A stretch of DNA of 37,477 nucleotides from a virus. The DNA lies in IMG/VR virus record IMGVR_UViG_3300011116_000430, positions 1 to 37,477 of that record. One strand, written 5' to 3'. The position numbers and the translations under genes were made by a program. Below, piece by piece: positions 1 to 8,700 of this stretch. Every line of letters begins with the position of its first letter. Positions within the stretch are counted from its first letter, which is position 1. Under the pieces are notes generated by a model, which was given only the letters and a program-made list of their open reading frames with translations, ran no database searches and was not told the origin of the DNA.

Positions 1-9
1 GGTTCCCAC
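1..9. repeat. Left copy of 9-bp terminal direct repeat (putative cos)
   Basis: GGTTCCCAC opens the window and is repeated exactly at 37469-37477. With a lambda-like terminase just downstream, the simplest reading is a cohesive-end overhang present at both ends of the sequence. An assembly overlap is the alternative, although nine bases is shorter than usual assembler overlaps. Confidence 0.6.
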
Positions 10-70
10 CGCAAACTTTCTTTGGGAGTTTAGCCTAAAACCCTTATCTCAACATAGTTAGGAAAGAAAA
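10..70 (+). promoter_or_regulatory. Left-end leader and putative cos right arm
   Basis: This untranslated stretch lies between the terminal repeat and the first gene. AAACT at 13-17 and TTTGGGAG at 21-28 are the reverse complements of AGTTT (37460-37464) and CTCCCAAA (37446-37453) at the other end, so joining the ends makes a nested dyad around GGTTCCCAC. A Shine-Dalgarno-like AGGAAAG at about 60-66 serves the gene at 71. I see no clear sigma-70 promoter. Confidence 0.45.
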
Positions 71-535
71 ATGAAGTACCCATCGCTAGTCACAAAGAAA
101 ATCAGCGAACTTTCACCAGCAAAATATAATCCTAGAACCATCACTTCGGATGCGTTGGGAAGGCTCACAAAATCTTTGAGTGAACTTGGGAATCTTCAGC
201 CGATAACTTGGAACGCAAAGACTGGGAATGTGGTTGGAGGCCATCAGCGGTTAAAGTGCTATTCAGCACTTGGCAAAGACGAGATCGAAGTCTGGGCGGT
301 TTGGTTAGATGAGACGCAAGAGAAAGCGGCGAACCTAGCCCTCAACAAATTGAGCGGGGAGTTCGATATGCCCCAACTCAAAGACATCTTAGAGGAACTA
401 GATGCAGGGGAGATCGATATTGATATTACCGGGTTTAGCCTAGATGAGATTGGAAAGATGATGGAGGCAACTAGCCCAGAGGATGAGAAGGGTGGAGAAG
501 GCGAGAAATGCTTGGCGTGTGGGAAGCCTTTGTGA
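71..535 (+). CDS. ParB/Srx-like nuclease-fold protein
   Basis: A 154-residue protein. The N-terminal half follows the ParB N-terminal pattern: LSPAKYNPRTI near residue 15, a helix with LSELGNLQPI near 40, then VVGGHQR near 55, which corresponds to the GGHxR phosphate-binding motif. The C-terminal part is acidic and ends in CLACGKPL, a single CxxC that could bind metal only with a partner. ParB-like proteins next to the terminase are common in phages, where they act as nucleases or as adaptors to methyltransferases; the role here is inferred. The start has a good Shine-Dalgarno sequence (AGGAAAG). The gene ends three bases before the small terminase gene, so the two are probably co-translated. 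Partitioning is unlikely because no ParA is present. Confidence 0.75.
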   Translation: MKYPSLVTKKISELSPAKYNPRTITSDALGRLTKSLSELGNLQPITWNAKTGNVVGGHQRLKCYSALGKDEIEVWAVWLDETQEKAANLALNKLSGEFDMPQLKDILEELDAGEIDIDITGFSLDEIGKMMEATSPEDEKGGEGEKCLACGKPL

Positions 536-538
536 GAA

Positions 539-1138
539 ATGATAAGACAAAAAGAGCTATGCGACAAATGGGGGCTAACAAGGGGGGCAATCTCCCAATT
601 AGTAAAAGCTGGTATGCCCCTTACAAGCGTGAGCGATGCAGAGCGTTGGAAAATAGCAAATCAAAAGAAACCAAGCAGGGCGAGGCCGATCTTGTCAGCA
701 TCAGCGAACTTATCAGAGACATCAGAAAACTCGGATGCCGAATCGATCAAATTGGAAAATCCGCTTGGACGATTACACCGAGCGAGGAGAGCCGAGGTAG
801 TTGCCTACTCATTAGTTCAGAGGGCAACCAACGAAAGAAACCCAGTCGCTATGAGGGCGGCAGTTCAAGGATGGGGCGAAGCAAAAAAGCGAGTTGCAGA
901 AGCAGAAATGGAACACGCTCGATGGGAAGAGATGAACAGAATCACTTTACGAATGGACGAGGTGCAAGAGTGGATAACCAAGTGGCACGGAGGAATAAGG
1001 GCGTTGCTCGATGCGATGCCATCCAGCCTTGCGGCCAGAGCAAACCCAAGCGACCCGGAGTGTGCCAAGCAAGCCATCCAAGACGGAGTTAATCAAATTT
1101 TTATTACAATTCAAAAAGGAGAGGGGGCTTTCAAATGA
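539..1138 (+). CDS. terS: Terminase small subunit (Nu1-like)
   Basis: A 199-residue protein. Residues 1-40 form a winged-helix/MerR-like DNA-binding segment (KELCDKWGLTRGAISQLVKAG, then a DAERW helix), as in lambda Nu1. After a low-complexity linker (about 45-75) comes a long charged helical region (about 80-150) suited to oligomerisation and contact with the large subunit. Its role is to recognise the packaging site and load TerL. The position beside the putative cos end and upstream of a GpA-type terminase supports this. A second open frame at 508-1092 overlaps it but lacks family features. The stop overlaps the next start as ATGA. Confidence 0.75.
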   Translation: MIRQKELCDKWGLTRGAISQLVKAGMPLTSVSDAERWKIANQKKPSRARPILSASANLSETSENSDAESIKLENPLGRLHRARRAEVVAYSLVQRATNERNPVAMRAAVQGWGEAKKRVAEAEMEHARWEEMNRITLRMDEVQEWITKWHGGIRALLDAMPSSLAARANPSDPECAKQAIQDGVNQIFITIQKGEGAFK

Positions 1139-1209
1139 ACGAATGTTTTGCAATTATCTTGTGTGCTTTATGTGTCTTGGCGATAGTGTTACCATTCTTT
1201 GACCGATGA
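1135..1209 (+). CDS. 24-residue single-span membrane peptide
   Basis: A very short frame (MNECFAIILCALCVLAIVLPFFDR) that is almost entirely one hydrophobic helix flanked by charged ends. Its ATG overlaps the small terminase stop (ATGA), and its own stop overlaps the HNH gene start (ATGA), so it sits exactly between two certain genes with coupling at both sides. That arrangement is the main evidence that it is translated. It may alternatively be a coupling device that carries ribosomes from TerS to the HNH gene. Function unknown. Confidence 0.5.
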   Translation: MNECFAIILCALCVLAIVLPFFDR

Positions 1210-1511
1210 AACGCTTTCCCCTTAAACGCAAAACCCCACTCAAGCGAGGTGGAAAGCTACGCCGAGTATCTGCAAAGAGAAAGGGACAAAACGAGGTCTA
1301 TAAAGATGTGCGAGAAAAGTTTTTAACCAACAACCCAATCTGCCAAGTGTGCCGATGCAAGATGGCAAGCCAAGTTCACCATAGGCGAGGAAGGTTTGGA
1401 GATAGGCTCAATGAGGTTGAGTTCTTCTTGGCTGTTTGCTTTGAGTGCCATCAAGAAATCCATATGAAGCCAGCGTGGGCTTATGCAAAAGATTATATGG
1501 TTAAGAGATGA
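1206..1511 (+). CDS. HNH endonuclease
   Basis: A 101-residue protein with a very basic N terminus (residues 1-27, rich in KR) and then an HNH fold: CQVC near residues 46-49, the VHHRRGR motif near 57-63, and a closing CFECHQEIH near 80-88. The two CxxC pairs would hold a structural zinc, and the HH pair supplies the catalytic histidine. Small HNH proteins next to terminase genes are known to cooperate with TerL in packaging-site cleavage in several cos phages, and the position between TerS and TerL fits that. A homing nuclease is less likely because no host gene is interrupted. Confidence 0.85.
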   Translation: MKRFPLKRKTPLKRGGKLRRVSAKRKGQNEVYKDVREKFLTNNPICQVCRCKMASQVHHRRGRFGDRLNEVEFFLAVCFECHQEIHMKPAWAYAKDYMVKR

Positions 1512-1520
1512 AAATAGTTA

Positions 1521-1549
1521 TTGACGATTCAAAATAAACTCAATAAAAC
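1521..1549 (+). promoter_or_regulatory. Candidate sigma-70-like promoter, possibly leaderless
   Basis: TTGACG (1521-1526), a 17-base spacer and TAAAAC (1544-1549) lie in the short gap before the helicase-methyltransferase gene. The -10-like box ends eight bases before the ATG at 1558 and there is no Shine-Dalgarno sequence, so transcription would begin at or next to the start codon. Confidence 0.4.
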
Positions 1550-1557
1550 ATTGAGAA

Positions 1558-3747
1558 ATGAAATCCTATGACGAACTAATACAAGCAAAAATTAAGACCA
1601 CTCAAGAAGCTGGTTTTAGGGCAAAGCCAATCGATGCCCCTCTTTTCGACTGGCAAAAGCATATTGTTAATTGGGCTATTCAGCAAGGCAGATGTGCCTT
1701 ATTTGAAGATTGCGGATTGGGCAAGACCGCCCAACAGCTCGAATGGGCTAGACAAGTTTGCGAGCATACCGGTGGAAATATTTTAATTCTAACACCTCTT
1801 GCCGTTGCCGAACAAACAATAAAAGAGGGCAAGAAATTCGGAATCACAGCTCATCACGCAAAAGACGCAAGCACTCTGAAAAGCGGGATAAATGTTACAA
1901 ATTATGAGAAGCTGGACTTGTTTGATGGCGTTGAATTTGCGGGAGTTGTTTTAGACGAATCAAGTATTCTCAAGAACTTCAGCGGAAAAACAAGAATCGC
2001 ACTTACAGAAAGATTCTCCTCAACCCCATATCGGCTTTGTTGCACAGCCACACCTAGCCCAAATGATTTTACGGAAATTGGGCAACACGCCGACTTCCTT
2101 GGTATATGCTCACCAGCCCAAATGCTTGCAACATATTTTATTAACGACACATTCGATACCGGGACTTGGAGGCTAAAAGGACACGCAGAAAAAGCATTTT
2201 GGAAGTGGTTGGGGTCGTGGGCGGCTTGCGTATCTAGGCCAAGCGATATTGGCTTTTCAGATGAAGGCTATATTCTGCCGACCTTAAACCTAGGCACTAT
2301 TCTTGTAGAAGTGGATGAGCGAGGAGAGGGAGAGGAGTTGTTTAAGCACGCCACGCTATCGGCCACAACAATGCACAGAGAATTAAGGGAAACAGCCAAA
2401 CACAGATCAAAAGCAGTTGCCGACCTAGTCAATGACTCAAAAGAGCCTTGGGTGGTATGGTGCAACACAAACCTTGAGGCCGATGAATTAAGGGCGATAA
2501 TTCCAGACGCAATCGAGATTAGGGGAAGCGATACGCCAGAAAAGAAAGAGAAAAGACTAGAAGCATTTTCAACCGGTGATGCAAGGGTTATTATTAGCAA
2601 GCCATCGATTTGTGGCTATGGGCTAAACTGGCAACATTGCAGAAATGTTGCGTTTGTTGGATTGAGTTATTCGTTTGAGGATTTCTACCAAGCTTTGAGA
2701 AGATCGTATAGGTTTGGGCAAAAGAAAAAGGTTAATGCCTATATCGTGCAAGCAAGAACCGAAGGGGCGATTTTGCAAGCTATAAACAAAAAGATAGGGC
2801 AACACGCCAAAATGCAGGAACAAATGAAGATAGCCGCACTATCTTTAAGAAAAGGAGAAAAACCAAAAACAATGAAAACAGACATAACAAAAGCATCTGG
2901 AAATGGATGGGAGCTTTATCACGGAGACTGCGTGAGAGTGGCAAAGACATTAAAAGAGGAATCAATCGATTGCTCTATATTTTCGCCACCATTCGCCGAT
3001 CTATTCACATACTCATCAGACCCGCAGGATATGGGTAATTGCAATGGCAAAGACGAGTTTGCAGAGCAGTTTAAGTTCCTTATTGATGAGCTATTAAGAA
3101 TCACAAAGCCGGGAAGGATGGCTTGTGTTCATTGTAACGACCTCCTATCAACCAAGTGGAAGCACGGAAAGATTGAATATCAAGACTTCTCTGGTGACAT
3201 CGTAAGAGCATTTAGAACGGCTGGATGGTATTTCCATTCAAGAATAACAATATGGAAAGACCCAGTCGTTGAGATGCAAAGAACAAAAGCCCACGGATTG
3301 TTATATAAAACATTGAGAACAGACTCATCAGATTCTAGGACTGGCTCACCAGAATATGTGCTTATATTTAAAAAGCCGGGAGAGAACAAAGAGCCAATAA
3401 CCCATACCCCAGAGGAGTTCCCTTTAGACCAATGGCAAGAATGGGCTTCACCAGTTTGGAAAACAATAGACCAAGGGAATGTCTTGAATGGGGAAATGGC
3501 TAGAGACGAACAAGACGAAAGGCACATTTGCCCACTTCAGCTAGATGTTATTGAGAGGTGTCTGGTGATGTGGAGCAACGCTGGGGATACTATATTTTCT
3601 CCATTTGCAGGGATAGGAAGTGAGGGCTATCAATCCTTAAAAATGAAGAGAAAGTTTATTGGGGCAGAACTTAAGGACAGCTATTTTAAGCAAGGGTGTT
3701 CCTTCTTGAAAAATGCCAATCTTCAAAAGGAACTGCAATTCTCGTAA
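1558..3747 (+). CDS. Superfamily 2 helicase fused to DNA methyltransferase
   Basis: A 729-residue two-domain protein. Residues 1-435 are an SNF2/DEAD-type helicase: Walker A GLGKT at 53-57, a DEAH-box equivalent reading LDES at 132-135, motif III TATPSPND at 163-170, and motif VI around 378-390 (RRSYRFGQ). Residues 439-729 are a beta-class amino-methyltransferase: SPPF (motif IV) at 476-479 precedes the AdoMet-binding FAGIG (motif I) at 683-687. It would modify adenine-N6 or cytosine-N4, possibly while translocating. Such fusions occur in phages and may shield the genome from restriction. An in-frame ATG at 2872 with an upstream AAGGAG could also give a free methyltransferase of 291 residues. 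TerL starts at the base after its stop. Confidence 0.85.
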   Translation: MKSYDELIQAKIKTTQEAGFRAKPIDAPLFDWQKHIVNWAIQQGRCALFEDCGLGKTAQQLEWARQVCEHTGGNILILTPLAVAEQTIKEGKKFGITAHHAKDASTLKSGINVTNYEKLDLFDGVEFAGVVLDESSILKNFSGKTRIALTERFSSTPYRLCCTATPSPNDFTEIGQHADFLGICSPAQMLATYFINDTFDTGTWRLKGHAEKAFWKWLGSWAACVSRPSDIGFSDEGYILPTLNLGTILVEVDERGEGEELFKHATLSATTMHRELRETAKHRSKAVADLVNDSKEPWVVWCNTNLEADELRAIIPDAIEIRGSDTPEKKEKRLEAFSTGDARVIISKPSICGYGLNWQHCRNVAFVGLSYSFEDFYQALRRSYRFGQKKKVNAYIVQARTEGAILQAINKKIGQHAKMQEQMKIAALSLRKGEKPKTMKTDITKASGNGWELYHGDCVRVAKTLKEESIDCSIFSPPFADLFTYSSDPQDMGNCNGKDEFAEQFKFLIDELLRITKPGRMACVHCNDLLSTKWKHGKIEYQDFSGDIVRAFRTAGWYFHSRITIWKDPVVEMQRTKAHGLLYKTLRTDSSDSRTGSPEYVLIFKKPGENKEPITHTPEEFPLDQWQEWASPVWKTIDQGNVLNGEMARDEQDERHICPLQLDVIERCLVMWSNAGDTIFSPFAGIGSEGYQSLKMKRKFIGAELKDSYFKQGCSFLKNANLQKELQFS
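2852..2874 (+). promoter_or_regulatory. Possible internal translation start for the methyltransferase domain
   Basis: AAGGAG at 2852-2857 precedes an in-frame ATG (2872-2874) by 14 bases, exactly at the junction between the helicase and methyltransferase domains. The spacing is longer than ideal, so initiation would be weak. Confidence 0.3.
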
Positions 3748-5535
3748 ATGAACCAGATCGATGAGGCCAAGAACTTCGCTCGTCTTTTGTTTGAGCCAAG
3801 GGAACAACTCTCAATTCCAGAGTGGGCAGAGAAAAACCTCACCCTTTCCGCAAGAGTAACAAACATACCCGGAGCATATTCGACAACGCTCACGCCCTAT
3901 GTCCGTGAACCACTAGAGGCTTTTGGCGATGATTCGATTCGTAGGGTAGTGTTGGTATGGGGGGCTCAAACAAGCAAGACCACAACTATTCTAGCTGGCC
4001 TAGCGTACCGCATAGCAGAGCGACCTTGCCCCGCTTTGTGGGTAATGCCTAGCGAACATTTGGCTAGGTCTTTCACGGAAACTAGGTGGTTGCCGATGAT
4101 TGACGATTGCCCTGCACTAGCCAAGGAAAAACCAGAGAATACAGATAAGATAAAGATATTGGAACAACACTTTAAGCGATGCTCGGTGTGGTGGGCTGGC
4201 ACAAGCCCCTCGGCTCTTTCCAGTCGCTCGATTGCCTTATTGTGTATGGATGAGGTGGACAAGTTCCCAGAGCAAGCAGGGTCGGGGCGAGAGGCGAACC
4301 CAGTTCAACTAGCAGAGGCACGAGTCAGCACCTACCCAAACCATCTCATCATAGCGACCAGCACACCCACAACTGCCGACTCAATCATTTGGTCTGAATG
4401 GCAGAAGGGTGATATGCGTTTCTATTTTGTTCCTTGTCCTCATTGTGGGCATAAGCAGAAGCTAGTTTGGGGGCAAGTGAAGTGGGACGAGGCCGCCAAG
4501 ATTGAGGATGGAGTTTATGATTTCAAGCTGGTGAAATCTAGCACTCACTACGAGTGCGAGGAGTGTAAGGGCAAGATTACAGACGGACAGAAAACCAAGA
4601 TGTTGAGAGAGGGCGAGTGGAGGGTAACCAATCTAAAGGGCGAACCAGCTAGACGCTCCTATCATCTTAATGGCCTATATGCCCCTTGGGTGTCTTGGGG
4701 GTCGCTGGCTTGCAAATGGCTACAAGACAAGCACAGCGGAATCATCGGCCTACAAGACTTCGTGAACCGAGTTCTAGCCGAGCCTTGGATGGAACACGAA
4801 AGCGAGAAGATGGAGATCGTGGCGGGTGATTACAAGATGGGTGAAGTTCGGATGGGCGAGAAGCTCATTATGGCTTGCGATATTCAAGAGGCTGGGGGAT
4901 TCCACGCTTGGTGCGTTGTGAGAGCTTGGGATTTGGAGGGGAGGTCAAGGCTCGTGTGGGCAGGGAGGCTAGAAACTTGGGGCGACATCAAAGCAAAAGC
5001 CGATGAGTTTGGGGTGGAATCAAAGTGCGTCTTTTGCGATTCGGGCGATCAAACCAGATCGGTGTACTATAATTGTTGTGTGAATGGCTGGATGGCGTTG
5101 GTCGGTTCAGATCGCACGAGCTTCTCCGAGATTGTAGGAGAGCAGAAACTACAACGCCCCTATGCTCGAATCGCTAATGGTGACCCCTTTAGTGGTAAGG
5201 CAGTTCAATCGAAGGCTGGGTGGAAATGGAAGTTCTGCCCAGTTTGGAGGTGGTCGAATCCATCCATCAAAGACATCCTATCGAACCTTATCAAAGAACC
5301 CGGCTACATAGCCCTAGACACACCCGATGTTTGGAGAGTTCACATTGATGCGGAGGTAAAGGTGAGGGTGAAAAACCCTATGACTGGAAGGGAAAGGCTT
5401 GTGTGGAAGCAAGTCGGTAAGCATAATCACTTAATGGATTGCGAATGTATGAACATCGTTGGGGCGGCCTTATATGGACGATTGAAAGTTGCACCCGCAA
5501 GTTTGACAGATGAGGTTGAGAATGGCGAAGGGTGA
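3748..5535 (+). CDS. terL: Terminase large subunit, GpA family
   Basis: A 595-residue packaging motor and nuclease. The ATPase domain has a Walker A-like segment at 71-80 (WGAQTSKTTT), Walker B MDEVD at 167-171 and a coupling motif near 203-207 (ATSTP). Two CxxC pairs (230/233 and 270/273) form the zinc ribbon often seen in GpA proteins. The nuclease domain starts near 375 with the first metal-binding aspartate at D378 (ACDIQ), followed by a CDSGD segment near 430. The length is close to lambda gpA (641). The family packages DNA from cos sites, in agreement with the ends of this window. The ATG follows the previous stop directly. Confidence 0.93.
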   Translation: MNQIDEAKNFARLLFEPREQLSIPEWAEKNLTLSARVTNIPGAYSTTLTPYVREPLEAFGDDSIRRVVLVWGAQTSKTTTILAGLAYRIAERPCPALWVMPSEHLARSFTETRWLPMIDDCPALAKEKPENTDKIKILEQHFKRCSVWWAGTSPSALSSRSIALLCMDEVDKFPEQAGSGREANPVQLAEARVSTYPNHLIIATSTPTTADSIIWSEWQKGDMRFYFVPCPHCGHKQKLVWGQVKWDEAAKIEDGVYDFKLVKSSTHYECEECKGKITDGQKTKMLREGEWRVTNLKGEPARRSYHLNGLYAPWVSWGSLACKWLQDKHSGIIGLQDFVNRVLAEPWMEHESEKMEIVAGDYKMGEVRMGEKLIMACDIQEAGGFHAWCVVRAWDLEGRSRLVWAGRLETWGDIKAKADEFGVESKCVFCDSGDQTRSVYYNCCVNGWMALVGSDRTSFSEIVGEQKLQRPYARIANGDPFSGKAVQSKAGWKWKFCPVWRWSNPSIKDILSNLIKEPGYIALDTPDVWRVHIDAEVKVRVKNPMTGRERLVWKQVGKHNHLMDCECMNIVGAALYGRLKVAPASLTDEVENGEG

Positions 5536-5755
5536 TTTTCTCGGCTTACCCCTAGCCACCCTAACTTCTCTGCGTGATAAATATGTCACTTGTCTTGAAG
5601 CGATAGCGGTGGCGGGTACAAGCTATTCGATAGCGGGTCGTTCTTTTTCAAGGGCGAACCTCGGAGAAGTTCGTGATACTATCGCAGAATTGACCCTAGC
5701 CATTGAGTCTGCCAATGGCACTCGTATCCGCACAACCTACGCAAAGTTCTCGTGA
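5522..5755 (+). CDS. Head-tail joining protein, gpW-like
   Basis: A 77-residue protein from the ATG at 5522, which has a GAGGT Shine-Dalgarno sequence five bases upstream; an ATG at 5510 would add four residues. The pattern resembles lambda gpW: a helix (LATLTSLRDKYVTCLEAI), a short beta hairpin (SYSIAGRSFSRANL), and a second helix (GEVRDTIAELTLAIES). gpW plugs the portal and gives the tail its docking site. The position between TerL and portal is the lambda order A-W-B. It overlaps the TerL end by 14 bases and the portal start by GTGA. Confidence 0.7.
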   Translation: MAKGDFLGLPLATLTSLRDKYVTCLEAIAVAGTSYSIAGRSFSRANLGEVRDTIAELTLAIESANGTRIRTTYAKFS

Positions 5756-8700
5756 AAAAAGCACAGCTAAACTTAATAGATAAAGCCGTTGCTTTTCTGA
5801 ACCCGCAAGGGGCAGTTAATCGGATGATTGCACGACAAAAGCTCGTCAACTTCTCCTATGATGCAGTTAAATATACAAGGGAACGCAAGGGGCCGAGTTC
5901 GCTTTCTGGTGCGGAAGATTATCGTTCCAATTATGACCGAGTAGAGTTGATGAAAAGGGCGAGGGACTTGGCAGAGAATGTTGGCCTAGTTCGCTCTATC
6001 CTAATGAAGTTTGCTTCCCATACCGCCGCCAATATCTCCTACCAAGCCCGAACCGAGAACCCCGAAGTCAATACCGAGGTCGAGGCATATTGGGCAGAAT
6101 GGTGGGACAAGTGCGACCTAACCACAAGACATACTGGGTCAACCCTTATGCAAGTGGCGATGATGTCGATGCTCCGAGATGGTGATTTTCTTTTCGTTTT
6201 AGTCCGAGATAAGGATGGCAATCTAAAGATTCAAGGCATCGAGGCAGATAGATTGGGAGACCCATTTAAGGTTTATACAAGCCTAGATTTGATCGGTGGA
6301 ATCCATATTGATCGTGATACTGGTGCTCCAAGTGCCTACGACATCTACAACCGAAGCATCGGGGATTTCTACACCTACCAAGCAACCATTCCATCTAGCC
6401 AAGCATTCCACTTATTCGACCCGCTCCGCATCGACCAGTACCGAGGAATCTCCGCTTTCCATACTGCAATCAATGATGCAACGGACATCTACGACATTAT
6501 CAACTTTGAGAAAATGGCCGCTAAAAATGCAAGTTCCCAAGCTGGAATCGTGAAGAGGAACAACAACAATGCTTCTGATTTGTCTAGCCTCACAAACGAT
6601 GAGGATTTGAATGGGAACACGATTAAACTAGAAGCGATTGAGTCTGGAAAAATCTCTTACCTAGAACCGGGCGAAGATATTGTTTTCCCAGATGGGCCGA
6701 GCCGTCCCTCTGGTGCGTTTGCAGAGTTCCACAAGATTCTTTTGAGGAACATTTGCCTTGGACTTGGAATCCCATATTCATTTGCCGTAGACCCTTCCGC
6801 TATGAGTGGCCCGACTGCTCGCCTTGAAATGCAACAAGCGGGACGAACCTTCCGCAGATACCAGAAGTTGTTAGATGATAAAGTTCTTCGCCCTATTAAG
6901 AACATCGTGATTGCAGACGCAGTTTCTAGGGGTTTGATTGAAAACAATGTTGGGACAAGAACAACTAGGGGAATCTTTAACTTCGGGGCTAATGTCTCTA
7001 TTGATTTAGGGAGAGAATCCGCTTCCGCAATCTCCGAGTTTAAGACTGGACTCCGCACCGCCGCCGACATCTACGCCGAGCGAGGGCAAGACTTCGAGAG
7101 TGCTATGAGGCAAAGGGCGATTGAGGCCAAGCTGGTGAAGGACTTGGCAGGGGAATACGAAGTTTCAGCAGATACTATTTCCGACATCGCCGCAGAGGGA
7201 TTGACCAGAGATTCACAAAAAGCACAAGCAACCACGCCAGAAGGCGAGCAGAAACCCGCTGGACAGCCTTCGGACGAGGATATGCTTGGAGGTGCTTCAC
7301 TCAATGGTGCTCAAGTTGCTTCGCTTATCAATGTTATCAATGCAGTTGCTATGGGTGCAGTTTCCAAGGAGGGTGCGGTTTCGATTATCACGGCGGCTTT
7401 CCCAACCATCAGTCCAGACCAAGCAAGGGCAATCATCGCTGGGGTCAATGTTGGCACAACCATTCCAACGACCAAGGAAGAGAAACAGCAGATTGCAAAA
7501 GACCAAGGCGAGGATACTTCGGGAGGCTCAACACCCCCAGCCCCAGAACCTCCTACGCCCACGCCCGCCCCCGCTGGCACAACTCAAAAAAAAAGTAATT
7601 TAGAAGTTTTAGAAAACCTCGACCCCTCATCCATCAAGATGCTCATCGAGGGAATGATGGGCGGGATTGAGTTGGCAAAGTATGATGGGATTGATTTTAC
7701 CCCACCACAAGGAGCAAGGGAGGCCGCTAAAAGAGCCTTGGATGTAAGGGAGACGAAACCACCCAGCCAACGAGGAATGACTCCGGTGGGCATCGCCAGA
7801 GCGAGGGATTTGCAGAATGGCGTTAAGATGTCTCCCGACACAATTCGCAGAATGAAAGCCTTTTTTGATAGGCACGAAGTCGATAAAAAAGGTTCAACTT
7901 GGGATGAGCAGGGCAAGGGCTGGCAAGCTTGGAATGGATGGGGTGGCGATGCTGGCTATGCTTGGGCTAGGAAAGTCGTTGGACAGATGGAGGCAAGGGA
8001 CAAGAAAGAACTAGCAGAACCAGCCTCTTGCCCAATCGCAACCCAAGACATCAAAACCAACCTAGCCAATAGGCAAACAGCGGTTGATGACGCTAACTAC
8101 GGCCCAGCCAATCCTAATGAACCAAATGAAGATTATTGGAAAGCCAAGGCAGATGAGTTCCAAGGTGATGTAGCAACGGCCAAGAAGATGCTTTGTGGGA
8201 ATTGTGCGGCCTTCGACCAACGCAAAAGAGTTTTAGATTGTATCTCAAAAGGAATAGGAACTGAAGCTGGCGAGGTTGAAAAAGCTGGCAATCTTGGCTA
8301 CTGCGAGATATTTGACTTTAAGTGTGCGGCAAAAAGGACTTGTGACGCTTGGATTGTGGGTGGGCCGATTACAGACAAAAAGCAACTAGCCCGACCAGTC
8401 TCCCAAACCCCAGCCCCTCCAAAGGAACGAATCAAAGGCTCAAAGGAGAACCCAGAAGGCACAGCATCCACTAGAAGCAAGGCTGGTGACATTGAGATTT
8501 CAGCCGAGAACGAGGAGGCACTAAAGAACAAGATTGCCGAGTTCAAAGACAAGCACCCCTCAAGGAAAGCCCCTAGCCTTGGAGCATTGAAGAAAGTGTT
8601 TAGAAGGGGGGCGGGTGCGTTCTCGACCAGCTTTAGGCCAACGATTACCGGGGGAAAGCCTAACTCACGCAACGCTTGGGCTATGGCTAGGGTGAACAAG

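Noticed and set aside
71-535. ParB-like protein as part of a plasmid-like partition system.
   Set aside because: No ParA and no centromere-like repeats; ParB-fold proteins next to terminases are usual in phages.
508-1092. Plus-strand frame of 194 codons overlapping the small terminase gene.
   Set aside because: Its composition is low-complexity and basic with no family pattern, while the frame at 539 has a Nu1-like helix-turn-helix.
6657-7070. Minus-strand open frames over 100 codons, for example here and at 8298-8747.
   Set aside because: They mirror the portal codons, have no ribosome site, and every confident gene is on the plus strand.
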